Source: an uncultured Actinomycetes bacterium
GTDB taxonomy: Bacteria; Actinomycetota; Actinomycetes; Nanopelagicales; Nanopelagicaceae
Reading direction: 5' to 3'
Assembly: GCA_903899145.1 (NCBI GenBank)
Contig: CAIUHY010000079.1
Coordinates: forward strand, 1 to 7,800
DNA length: 7,800 bases
Position 1 is the first letter of the stretch; the number at the start of each line of letters is the position of its first letter. The translations under genes and the position numbers were made by a program. This document shows positions 1 to 7,245 of the stretch, piece by piece. Below the pieces are notes generated by a model. That model was not told where the DNA came from. It saw only the letters and a list, made by a program, of their open reading frames with translations, and did not search any database.

Positions 1-9
1 GCGCAACCG

Positions 10-15
10 AAGGAG
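10..15 (+). promoter_or_regulatory. Ribosome binding site of the DUF349 gene
   Basis: AAGGAG lies 7 bases upstream of the ATG at 23, a strong and well-spaced Shine-Dalgarno sequence that fixes that ATG as the start. Only 22 bases upstream are in the window, so the promoter cannot be judged. Confidence 0.85.
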
Positions 16-22
16 ATAACTG

Positions 23-1354
23 ATGGACACTGTAGAAAATGTAAATGGGCAAGATGCCAATCAAGTAGCCCAAACCCCCTCACCAGCATCTGCGCTTGTT
101 GGTGATCCATCAAAATTCGGTCGCGTTGGCGATGATGGCATCGTGTATGTCATCACCCCTGAAGGTGAAAAGGCTGTTGGCTCATACCCAGGCAAAAGTC
201 ACCAGGAAGCACTCGCATACTTCGTTCGTAAATTTGAAGTACTCGCATCAGAGGTAGCACTACTCGGCGCACGTATTAAAAGTGGCGCGATGGTTCCATC
301 TGATGCTGCTGCTGCAGTATCAAAGCTTCGTGATCAACTCTCATCCCTCAATGGTGTTGGAGATTTAGTTGCTTTGGCTCATTCAATCGAACATATTCCA
401 ACACTTATCGATGAGCACCGCAGCGCCTATGAGGCTCGCAAAGAAGCAGAAAAAGCCGTCAAGGAAGTAAAGCGTGCTCAAGCCCTGATCGCAAAAGAAA
501 AGATTGTTGCAGAAGCTGAAACACACGCCCTGTCAGAGAATTGGAAGTTCACAGGAGATCGTCTCAAAGTGCTTCTTGATGAATGGAAGTCTGCTGCTCG
601 TTTAGATAAGAAGACGGATGCAGAACTATGGAAGCGTTTCTCATCTTCACGTAATAAATTTGATAAGCGCAGGCGCACTCACTTTGCCCAACTAGAGACA
701 CAGAGCGCTCAAGTTGCTCAGAGTAAAACCCAAATCATTGAGCAAGCAAAATCTCTTGCCAATTCAAAGGATTGGCTTGCAACAGCTAACCGCTTTAAAG
801 AACTTATGAATGCGTGGAAGGCTGCCGGGCGCGGAAAGAAAAATGTTGACACAAAGCTCTGGGAAGAATTTAAAGCTGCTCAAGATACATTTTTTGCTGC
901 AAAGAAGGCTGACCTTGAAAAGCGCCAAGGAACAATGGCGACAAACCTTGCTAAGCGTGAGGCCCTACTTCCAGAATTTGAAGCCCTACTTCCAGTCACT
1001 AATGTGAAGGATACTCGTAAGAAGTTCCGCGATCTGATGGATCAATGGGAACGAATCGGCATGACTGAGCGAAATAAGCGTGGATCAATGGAAGCACGGA
1101 TTGAAAAGATCCAAGCTGAAATTGATGAGCTCCATCAACAAGAATCACGGAAGAGTGATCCCACTGCAATTGCTCATGCAAATACAGTCGTTCAAGGCTT
1201 GCTTGACGCTATTGAAAGTTATGAGAAGCAAGCCGCAAAGGCTGAAGCTGCTGGAAACGCAGCCAAGGCAATGGTTGCTCGCGAAGCTGCTATTGTTCGT
1301 CGTGGTTGGTTAGAGGAAGCGCAAAAGGGGCTTTCCGAGTTCAAGAAAGCTTAA
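23..1354 (+). CDS. DUF349 repeat protein, helical, function unknown
   Basis: This encodes a 443-residue soluble protein of the DUF349 family, whose biochemical role I do not know. No signal peptide or membrane segment is visible. An N-terminal part (about residues 30-56) looks like a small beta-rich segment, and the rest is strongly helical and rich in Lys, Glu and Ala. Two clear DUF349 units carry tryptophans at W174/W188/W203 and W251/W265/W280, with identical internal spacing. A third unit, 77 residues further on, keeps only W342, so the repeat period is 77 residues. The pattern (W...R.K.L...W K.A.R...K..D..LW..F) is typical of the family. The C-terminal tail (about 380-443) is a predicted charged helix or coiled coil. 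Start choice rests on the AAGGAG at 10-15. The gene converges on rel with 3 bases between stop codons. DUF349 genes next to rel are seen in other actinobacteria, as I recall, but the link to stringent control is only positional. The family assignment is firm and the function is unknown. Confidence 0.9.
   Translation: MDTVENVNGQDANQVAQTPSPASALVGDPSKFGRVGDDGIVYVITPEGEKAVGSYPGKSHQEALAYFVRKFEVLASEVALLGARIKSGAMVPSDAAAAVSKLRDQLSSLNGVGDLVALAHSIEHIPTLIDEHRSAYEARKEAEKAVKEVKRAQALIAKEKIVAEAETHALSENWKFTGDRLKVLLDEWKSAARLDKKTDAELWKRFSSSRNKFDKRRRTHFAQLETQSAQVAQSKTQIIEQAKSLANSKDWLATANRFKELMNAWKAAGRGKKNVDTKLWEEFKAAQDTFFAAKKADLEKRQGTMATNLAKREALLPEFEALLPVTNVKDTRKKFRDLMDQWERIGMTERNKRGSMEARIEKIQAEIDELHQQESRKSDPTAIAHANTVVQGLLDAIESYEKQAAKAEAAGNAAKAMVAREAAIVRRGWLEEAQKGLSEFKKA
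959..995 (+). repeat. Short direct repeat inside the DUF349 gene (two 16-base units, 21-base offset)
   Basis: The 16-base unit at 959-974 (GAGGCCCTACTTCCAG) recurs at 980-995 with one mismatch (GAAGCCCTACTTCCAG). The 21-base offset keeps frame and duplicates seven codons, giving EALLP-EF-EALLP at residues 313-324. It sits in the linker between the second and third DUF349 units. It looks like a small in-frame tandem duplication. A heptad step would preserve a helical face, so it may be tolerated structurally. Confidence 0.75.
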
Positions 1355-1357
1355 GCA

Positions 1358-3526
1358 CTAATTGTTTGTGATGCGATAAACATCATAAACGCCCTCAACC
1401 ATACGAACCGATGAAAGAACTGCATCTAGGTGCAGTGCATCTGCCATCTCAAAGGTAAAGCGAGAGATTGCCGTGCGATCTTTTGAAGTGCTCACCGCAG
1501 CATTTAATATATTTACGTGTTGATCTGAAAGTGTTCTCGTCAGATCAGAAAGAAGCCCTGCTCGGTCAAGTGCCTCTACTTGAATATTCACGAGAAACAA
1601 TGTCTTTGCCGTGACATTCCACTTCACCTTAACAATGCGATCGCCCTGAGTGAGCTTTAAATCAGTCACATTGATGCAATCAATACGATGGACACTGACA
1701 CCACTACCTCGAGTGACAAAACCTGTGATCTCATCACCAGGAACAGGTGTGCAGCAGCGTGCCAATTTAACTAGGACTGAGTCAACGCCCTCAACATCAA
1801 CTCCTGATGAGCTGCGTCCCTCGGATGGTCTATGAAAATCAGGAATAAAGTGATCTTCATGCTCTTCTTCAGGTGCAAGTGTTGCTGCTAGTTTTTCGAT
1901 AACTGATGCAGATGAAACATGCCCATTACCGACAGCAGCATACAAAGATTCAATATCATCAAAGTGCAGATCGTGCGCTAATTCCAAAATTGCTTGTCCT
2001 GCAAATATCTTCTGTAGTGGCAATCCTAATTTGCGCATCTGCCGCGCAATGGACTCTTGCCCAGCTTCTACTGCCTCTTCTTTTCTCTCTTTAGAAAACC
2101 ACGCTTTGATCTTTGATCTTGCCCTGGGGGATTTAACAAAGTTCAACCAATCTCGGCTGGGGGCTGCGTTTTGACTCTTATTTGTAACCACTTCAACCAC
2201 ATCGCCATTACTTAAGGCTGACTCCAATGGAACAAGCTTTCCGTTTACTTTTGCCCCAACACATCGCTCCCCTACTTGGGTATGTACAGCATATGCAAAG
2301 TCCACGGGAGTGGAACCGGCAGGCAGTGCTATAACACTTCCCTTTGGTGTAAAGACAAAGACTTCAGGTGTGCGCAAGTCATAACGCAAAGTATCTAGAA
2401 AGTCGCCAACATCTTCCGTTTCCTGCTGCCACTCATGTAACTGCTTGAGCCACATCACTCCTGGATCATTTTCTGGTGAATGCTTACCCTTTGCCTTGTA
2501 TTTCCAGTGCGCGGCAATACCAAATTCAGCGCGTGCATGCATATCTGAAGTTCTAATCTGAATTTCGACAGCTTTACCGCTAGGACCAATTACTGTTGTA
2601 TGCAGGGATTGATATAAGTTGAACTTAGGCATCGCGATGTAATCTTTAAAGCGACCAGGTACTGGACTCCATCTAGCGTGAATAGCTCCCAATACTGCGT
2701 AACAGTCACGAACGTCTTCAACAATTACGCGAACACCAACAAGATCATAAATTTCATTAAATTCACGCCCGCGAACAATCATCTTCTGAAAAACCGAGTA
2801 AAGATGCTTTTGTCTTGCCTTCACCGTGGCTTTAATGCCATCTGCCTCTAGATCTTTACGAATGAGCCTGGTGACCTCATCTGAGAACTTTTCGCGAAGT
2901 GGCGCGCGATCAGCTACTAAACGTTCAATCTCTTCATACTTCTTTGGCTCTAATACTTTGAAAGATAAATCTTCTAACTCCCACTTCATAGCATTCATGC
3001 CTAGCCTATGTGCAAGTGGGGCGTAGATATCGATTGTCTCGCGAGCTTTTCTTGCTGCGCTCTCTGGTTCAACATATTGCCAAGTTCGAGCATTATGCAG
3101 GCGGTCAGCTAATTTTATAACGAGTACTCGTATGTCTTTTGACATAGCTACAACCATTTTGCGAAGTGTCTCAGCCTCTGCAGTTGGGCCATAAGTGAGC
3201 TTGTCCAGCTTTGTAACTCCATCAACAAGTTGAGCTACTTCACTTCCAAAATCACTTTTAATAGTTTTAAGTGAGTACCCTGTATCTTCCACTGTGTCAT
3301 GGAGAAGTGCTGCAGTAATAGTTGCTTGGTCCATTCCAAGATCTGCCAAGATTTGAGCAACAGCCACAGGGTGAGTGATATATGGCTCACCGGATTTACG
3401 AAATTGACCATTGTGAGCAGCAGACGCTGCTATAAAGGCGCGTTCTAGTTCTACTTCCTTATATTCAGGAAGAGTTTCTGAAAGAGTTTTAGCAAGCGGG
3501 CTCAGCAGCGAATTCATTGAACTCAC
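1358..3526 (-). CDS. rel: Bifunctional (p)ppGpp synthetase/hydrolase Rel (RelA/SpoT homologue)
   Basis: Rel makes (p)ppGpp from ATP and GTP/GDP during starvation and hydrolyses it otherwise; it acts in the cytosol with the ribosome. All domains of a long Rel are seen in 722 residues. The HD hydrolase (about 45-150) has H52, H76-D77, E80-D81, D141 and N145, the metal/catalytic set. The synthetase (about 235-345) has R238, K240, Y305 and E321 (EIQIRT). TGS is at about 387-447, followed by a helical region, a zinc-finger domain with C591-C592, H613 and C617 at canonical spacing, and a C-terminal ACT domain (about 644-719). R292-F-K-D295 is the RXKD signature of bifunctional enzymes, unlike the EXDD of hydrolase-dead RelA, so both activities are expected. 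The usual GRPKH motif reads ARQKH (237-241). The N-terminus before HD is shorter than in mycobacteria. The start is GTG at 3526 with GAGGG 6 bases upstream; ATG at 3517 is an alternative, three residues shorter. It is last in the operon, 22 bases after secF; apt, often between them, is absent. Confidence 0.97.
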   Translation of the reverse strand: MSSMNSLLSPLAKTLSETLPEYKEVELERAFIAASAAHNGQFRKSGEPYITHPVAVAQILADLGMDQATITAALLHDTVEDTGYSLKTIKSDFGSEVAQLVDGVTKLDKLTYGPTAEAETLRKMVVAMSKDIRVLVIKLADRLHNARTWQYVEPESAARKARETIDIYAPLAHRLGMNAMKWELEDLSFKVLEPKKYEEIERLVADRAPLREKFSDEVTRLIRKDLEADGIKATVKARQKHLYSVFQKMIVRGREFNEIYDLVGVRVIVEDVRDCYAVLGAIHARWSPVPGRFKDYIAMPKFNLYQSLHTTVIGPSGKAVEIQIRTSDMHARAEFGIAAHWKYKAKGKHSPENDPGVMWLKQLHEWQQETEDVGDFLDTLRYDLRTPEVFVFTPKGSVIALPAGSTPVDFAYAVHTQVGERCVGAKVNGKLVPLESALSNGDVVEVVTNKSQNAAPSRDWLNFVKSPRARSKIKAWFSKERKEEAVEAGQESIARQMRKLGLPLQKIFAGQAILELAHDLHFDDIESLYAAVGNGHVSSASVIEKLAATLAPEEEHEDHFIPDFHRPSEGRSSSGVDVEGVDSVLVKLARCCTPVPGDEITGFVTRGSGVSVHRIDCINVTDLKLTQGDRIVKVKWNVTAKTLFLVNIQVEALDRAGLLSDLTRTLSDQHVNILNAAVSTSKDRTAISRFTFEMADALHLDAVLSSVRMVEGVYDVYRITNN

Positions 3527-3537
3527 TTCCTTCCCTC
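3527..3537 (-). promoter_or_regulatory. Ribosome binding site region of rel (ambiguous start)
   Basis: Read on the minus strand the region is GAGGGAAGGAA, directly before a GTG. GAGGG (3533-3537) lies 6 bases from the GTG at 3526. The overlapping AGGAA (3527-3531) lies 9 bases from the ATG at 3517. Either codon could initiate. GTG is preferred because its spacing to GAGGG is better, but the call is uncertain. Confidence 0.55.
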
Positions 3538-3548
3538 GTCACACTAAA

Positions 3549-4649
3549 TTATCTACGGCGAGTACGCCGCTTTGGTTGATTTCGAGGACCACGCTCATGG
3601 CCATCTTTAGAGTGTGTTGAAGTAACAATACCGGTGTAATCCTTATCGGCCTCATCGACAGCGACTCCTGATGTCCCAATAGCAGATGCTCCGCGTTGTG
3701 CTACTCGCTTAGCAAGTGACTTCATCGCAGGTTCGCGCTCACGGAGTGTTGCCAAAATAGGAGTGGCGACGAAGATTGAAGAATATGTACCAGTTGTTAG
3801 ACCAATAAAGAGCGCAAGTGAAAGATCTTTGAGTGTTCCAGCGCCAAGAATTCCAGCGCCAACAAAGAGAATTGAGGCAACAGGCAAGAGCGCGATAAGA
3901 GAGGTATTGAAGGAACGAACAAGTGTCTGATTAACGGCCAAATTAGCAGCCTGAGAATAGGTTTGCTTTCCAGAACTTGTAATCGTTTTTGTATTTTCGC
4001 GAACCTTATCGAAGACAACAACGGTGTCATATAATGAGTAACCCAAGATTGTTAAAAATCCAATAACAGTCGCTGGAGTAACATCAAAGCCAACAAGTGC
4101 ATAAATACCCACGGTAATAAAGACGTCATGCATAACTGCGATGATTGCAGCAGCAGCCATCTTCGGTTCGAAGGCAAGTGCCAGATAAAGCATCACAACA
4201 AGCAAGAAACCGATCAGGGCCTGAATAGCTTTGTGAGTGATGTCCTTGCCCCATGAAGGTCCAATGCTTAGAACGTTAATATTCGAAACGCTCACATTGA
4301 AAGTTTTGGCTATGGAGGCTTCGATTGCATCATTTTGTGCGTTGGTAAGAGAGCCTGTAGTGATTTTGATCTTATTTGTTCCGATCATCTGGACGATTGA
4401 TTCAGATGTAATCCCCGCATCACTGACAGCTTTCTGTCCTTGAGGAATGGTGGCTCCAGGAGCAGTGATTTGAAACTGGGATCCACCTTTAAATTCAATT
4501 CCAAGGTGTAAACCTTGGACACCAAGTGAGACACCAGACAAAATGACCACAAGTAGTGAAAGCGCATACCAACGACGACGATTTCCAATAATATTAAATG
4601 ACTTTTCACCGCGATAAAGGCGGCCACCCATTCCAGCAAGACGTGACAT
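3549..4649 (-). CDS. secF: Protein translocase subunit SecF
   Basis: SecF pairs with SecD in the cytoplasmic membrane and uses proton flow to help pull exported proteins out of the SecYEG channel after SecA-driven translocation. The 366 residues show the expected six membrane segments by eye: about 27-47, 139-159, 164-187, 191-213, 246-270 and 273-300, with an external domain (about 48-138) after the first. Signature motifs are GIEFKGG (50-56), MHDVFITVG (173-181), the stretch 203-219 with YSLYDTVVVFDKVRENT, and TYSSIFVATPIL (288-299). The tail after residue 303 is cytoplasmic, low in complexity and ends in a very basic KRRTRRR, which may contact lipid or RNA (inference). The ATG shares its A with the last base of the secD stop (TAATG), and AGGAA (4658-4662) lies 8 bases upstream inside secD, so translational coupling is likely. 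The gene ends in TAA, 22 bases before rel. Identification is secure. Confidence 0.97.
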   Translation of the reverse strand: MSRLAGMGGRLYRGEKSFNIIGNRRRWYALSLLVVILSGVSLGVQGLHLGIEFKGGSQFQITAPGATIPQGQKAVSDAGITSESIVQMIGTNKIKITTGSLTNAQNDAIEASIAKTFNVSVSNINVLSIGPSWGKDITHKAIQALIGFLLVVMLYLALAFEPKMAAAAIIAVMHDVFITVGIYALVGFDVTPATVIGFLTILGYSLYDTVVVFDKVRENTKTITSSGKQTYSQAANLAVNQTLVRSFNTSLIALLPVASILFVGAGILGAGTLKDLSLALFIGLTTGTYSSIFVATPILATLREREPAMKSLAKRVAQRGASAIGTSGVAVDEADKDYTGIVTSTHSKDGHERGPRNQPKRRTRRR

Positions 4650-6184
4650 TAGATGACTTCCTTTCCTGCGACTATACCCAGGCTTTTTGTTGAGAATCCG
4701 GAGAATCTATGTCCGTTGGCATAGAAAGAAACCTTAGAAAGAATACTTACCAAAGGCTTTGTGAAGAAGAAGACAACAAACAAGTCAACAACAGTTGTTA
4801 GTCCTAGTGTGAATGCAAACCCTCGAACATCACCTACTGCGAAGAAGTAAAGAAGTATCGATGCAATCAAAGAAACTGAGTCAGCCACGATGATTGTGCG
4901 TCGTGCTCTCTGCCAACCGGTCTGAACAGCGGTGCGTAGTGTTCTTCCTTCTCGAACTTCATCTCGAAGTCTTTCAAAGTAAACAATAAACGAGTCAGCT
5001 GTAATACCGATCGAGACGATCGCTCCAGCAATGCCAGCAAGTGAGAGAGTGAATCCAATCCACTTGCCAAGCAATAGGAAGGAAAGGTAGGTAATCGCCC
5101 CTGCAATAAGAAGTGAGCCAGCGCTGACAATTCCAAGGCCGCGGTAGTAAAGAACAGAGTAAAGAACAACAAGTATTAGGCCAATTCCGCCAGCTAGTAA
5201 TCCTGCGCGAAGTTGATCAGAACCAAGCGTTGGAGAGACTTGCTGAACATCTCCGCGGTCAAATGCCAATGGAAGCGCGCCATACTTAAGAACGTTCGCC
5301 AAGTTTGAGGCATCACTTTGTGTGAAACTTCCTGTTATCTGAGCATTGCCTGCTGTAATTGCTTGAATAATTCTTGGAGCAGTAATAACTAATCCATCCA
5401 AAACGATCGCAACTTCGTTTTGAGGAGCTGCAAGTTTTGTCACACTTGAGGTAAGTGATCCAAATTTTGTTGTTCCAGCGCCAGTAAAGTTAAGAAGTAC
5501 CTGCCATCCTGCGCCACTTGCCTGATCAAGACCAGCAGATGCGCCCTTCACATCAGTACCCACTACTTGAGCTGGAGCCAAAATATATTTAGTAGCACCC
5601 TCACGACTACATGCAACAATCGCTACATCTGGAGCATCCGTATTTCCACCTTGACGGTTATTTGCTTGTGTGCAGTCAAGTGCTCCATATTGATTATTAA
5701 GTACTGCAGTTACTCCCGCTGGGAAACTAGATGGGGCAGCTTTAGAACCTTTGACAGGAGCCGGCACTGTTGATTTATCAGCTCCTGCACCTTGAGCAAG
5801 GACTTGGCGGAAACGAAGTTCTGCGGTCTGCCCAACAAGATCAACAATCTTTGTTCCTGTGTTACCTGGTACTGAAATAACAATTTGCTGATTATTTCCA
5901 GAGCCTTGCGCCGCAACTTGGCTTTCTGCAACGCCCAATGAGTTCACACGTTGGCGAATAATTGCAACAGCTTGATTGATCGCTGCCGTTGACACTGTTC
6001 CGCCCGCAGTTACTCGTGGCTGTAAAGTCACACTTGTTCCACCGCGAAGATCAAGACCTAACTTGACCTTGTCGCCTTGAATAAATGCCAGTGCTGAAAA
6101 GGCAATCAAGATTACGAAAAGAATAGAAATGGTGCGCCCCGGCTTGGAAGAGGTCTTTACTGATTTAGAAATATTGGCAGACAT
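4649..6184 (-). CDS. secD: Protein translocase subunit SecD
   Basis: SecD is the larger partner of SecF in the proton-driven SecDF complex that helps Sec-exported proteins leave the translocon. The 511 residues show the first membrane segment at about 18-36. The family motif LGLDLRGGTS follows at 42-51, then a large external domain (about 50-325). Five more membrane segments follow, at about 327-347, 351-372, 377-402, 429-449 and 453-480. GITADSFIVYFERLRDE (393-409) and GFAFTLGLTTVVDLFVVFF (455-473) are typical conserved stretches; D397 is the intramembrane acidic residue expected in proton transfer. Two cysteines in the external domain (C171, C192) may form a disulfide, as in other actinobacterial SecD proteins as far as I recall. 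The length is at the short end for actinobacteria. No yajC separates it from ruvB, 11 bases upstream. The ATG at 6184 has no Shine-Dalgarno sequence; no other start fits before the first membrane segment, and a promoter-like element lies just upstream, so a leaderless message is possible. Confidence 0.97.
   Translation of the reverse strand: MSANISKSVKTSSKPGRTISILFVILIAFSALAFIQGDKVKLGLDLRGGTSVTLQPRVTAGGTVSTAAINQAVAIIRQRVNSLGVAESQVAAQGSGNNQQIVISVPGNTGTKIVDLVGQTAELRFRQVLAQGAGADKSTVPAPVKGSKAAPSSFPAGVTAVLNNQYGALDCTQANNRQGGNTDAPDVAIVACSREGATKYILAPAQVVGTDVKGASAGLDQASGAGWQVLLNFTGAGTTKFGSLTSSVTKLAAPQNEVAIVLDGLVITAPRIIQAITAGNAQITGSFTQSDASNLANVLKYGALPLAFDRGDVQQVSPTLGSDQLRAGLLAGGIGLILVVLYSVLYYRGLGIVSAGSLLIAGAITYLSFLLLGKWIGFTLSLAGIAGAIVSIGITADSFIVYFERLRDEVREGRTLRTAVQTGWQRARRTIIVADSVSLIASILLYFFAVGDVRGFAFTLGLTTVVDLFVVFFFTKPLVSILSKVSFYANGHRFSGFSTKSLGIVAGKEVI
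4658..4662 (-). promoter_or_regulatory. Ribosome binding site of secF within the end of secD
   Basis: Minus-strand AGGAA, within a longer GGAAAGGAAG stretch, lies 8 bases before the secF ATG and overlaps the last secD codons. With the one-base TAATG overlap this supports coupled translation and roughly equal SecD and SecF output. Confidence 0.7.
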
Positions 6185-6192
6185 AAGGCGTA

Positions 6193-6221
6193 AGTCTAGG
6201 CATCAAGGGCTGGCATGTCGA
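6193..6221 (-). promoter_or_regulatory. Putative internal promoter for a leaderless secD transcript
   Basis: On the minus strand TCGACA (6216-6221; five of six matches to TTGACA) is followed after exactly 17 bases by TAGACT (6193-6198), which fits the actinobacterial TANNNT -10 pattern. The secD ATG begins 8 bases after it, so transcription could start at or next to the A of the ATG. The -10 overlaps the ruvB stop TAG and the -35 lies in ruvB codons, so coding constraint could produce it by chance. The lack of any Shine-Dalgarno sequence before secD makes the reading more attractive. Confidence 0.4.
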
Positions 6222-7245
6222 AAATGCCAAGTTCTGCTTGTGCAGATTGCGGGGCCTTTAACCCTAAATGAGTCCACCCTGCAGCAGTTGCGACTCTGCC
6301 GCGTGGGGTTCGGGCCAATAAGCCCATGCGAACCAGAAATGGCTCTGCCAAACTCTCAATAGTTTCAGATTCTTCTCCGATAGCCATTGCAAGGGTCGTT
6401 ATCCCAACCGGTCCTCCGTTAAATCTCTTAATCAAAGTTTCAAGCAACGCCTTATCTAATCGATCAAGACCAATCTCATCTACTTCATACATCGCTAGCG
6501 CGCTTTGAGCGGCATCAAATGTCACTATTCCGTTGCCATGAATCTGCGCGTAATCACGGACACGACGAAGTAGCCTGTTAGCAACTCGTGGGGTTCCACG
6601 GGACCGTGAACCAATTTCAGTCACAGCATCTTGATTAATTTCAACACCTAACAAGTCTGCGCTTCGTCTAACAATTGTTCCAAGATCAGCATCCTCATAG
6701 AAATCTAACTGAGCCGTAAAACCAAAGCGATCACGCAATGGACTTGGCAGAAGACCAGCCCGTGTTGTCGCACCGACCAAAGTGAAGTGAGGAAGGGTCA
6801 AGGGGATTGCCGTTGCCCCTGCGCCTTTACCAACAATCACATCCACCCTGAAATCTTCCATGGCCAAGTAGAGCATCTCCTCTGCCGGCCTAGACATACG
6901 ATGAATCTCATCTAAGAAAAGAATTTCACCTTCAACAAGGGAAGAAAGTATTGCCGCTAAATCACCGGCATGTTGAATTGCTGGTCCGCTTGTAATTCGA
7001 ATAGGTGCATTCATCTCTGAGGCAATAATCATTGCCAAAGTAGTTTTTCCAAGACCAGGAGGACCAGAGAGCAAAATATGATCTGCAGGGCTCTTTCGAG
7101 CACGCGCAGCGGCAAGCAAAAGATCGATCTGACCTGCAACCCTACTTTGACCTACGAACTCCTTAAGAGTTTTTGGGCGAAGGGCTAACTCTTGCGCCCT
7201 CTCCTCATCATCTGATCCTGCATTTACTAATGATTGATCACTCAT
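6196..7245 (-). CDS. ruvB: Holliday junction branch migration ATPase RuvB
   Basis: RuvB is the hexameric AAA+ motor that, with RuvA, pumps DNA through Holliday junctions during recombination and repair of stalled forks. The 349 residues match the usual family length. Walker A is GPPGLGKTT (61-69), Walker B is LFLDEIH (109-115), and sensor 1 is within GATTRAG (158-164). The arginine-finger region is LRDRFG (170-175). Sensor 2 is in RGTPRVANRLLRRVRDYA (216-233). The C-terminal winged-helix DNA-binding domain contains EPFLVRMG (301-308) and RTPRGRVAT (312-320). The segment 139-155 between Walker B and sensor 1 fits the beta-hairpin that binds RuvA domain III. All catalytic elements are intact. 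The ATG overlaps the ruvA stop (ATGA, 4 bases) and has AGGAGG 6 bases upstream, so it is coupled to ruvA. The gene ends in TAG, 11 bases before secD, where many actinobacteria have yajC. Identification is secure. Confidence 0.98.
   Translation of the reverse strand: MSDQSLVNAGSDDEERAQELALRPKTLKEFVGQSRVAGQIDLLLAAARARKSPADHILLSGPPGLGKTTLAMIIASEMNAPIRITSGPAIQHAGDLAAILSSLVEGEILFLDEIHRMSRPAEEMLYLAMEDFRVDVIVGKGAGATAIPLTLPHFTLVGATTRAGLLPSPLRDRFGFTAQLDFYEDADLGTIVRRSADLLGVEINQDAVTEIGSRSRGTPRVANRLLRRVRDYAQIHGNGIVTFDAAQSALAMYEVDEIGLDRLDKALLETLIKRFNGGPVGITTLAMAIGEESETIESLAEPFLVRMGLLARTPRGRVATAAGWTHLGLKAPQSAQAELGIFDMPALDA

Noticed and set aside
1349..1356. Palindrome GCTTAAGC at the DUF349 stop, considered as a bidirectional terminator
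   Set aside because: It is an 8-base perfect palindrome without a loop or T tract and cannot form a usable hairpin.
3546..3551. GATAAT-like -10 hexamer overlapping the secF stop, possible separate rel promoter
   Set aside because: The bases 17-18 upstream show no -35 resemblance, and a single AT-rich hexamer at a stop codon is weak evidence.
3555..3568. Inverted repeat CGGCG-AGTA-CGCCG at the 3' end of secF, possible terminator or attenuator before rel
   Set aside because: The stem is only 5 bp, there is no following T tract on the minus strand, and it lies in Arg codons of the basic SecF tail, which readily produce such sequence.
3832..3869. Local near-repeat TTCCAGCGCCAA in secF
   Set aside because: It encodes GAGILGAG at the loop between membrane segments 5 and 6, and resembles normal SecF sequence, so it reflects protein conservation and not a mobile or regulatory repeat.
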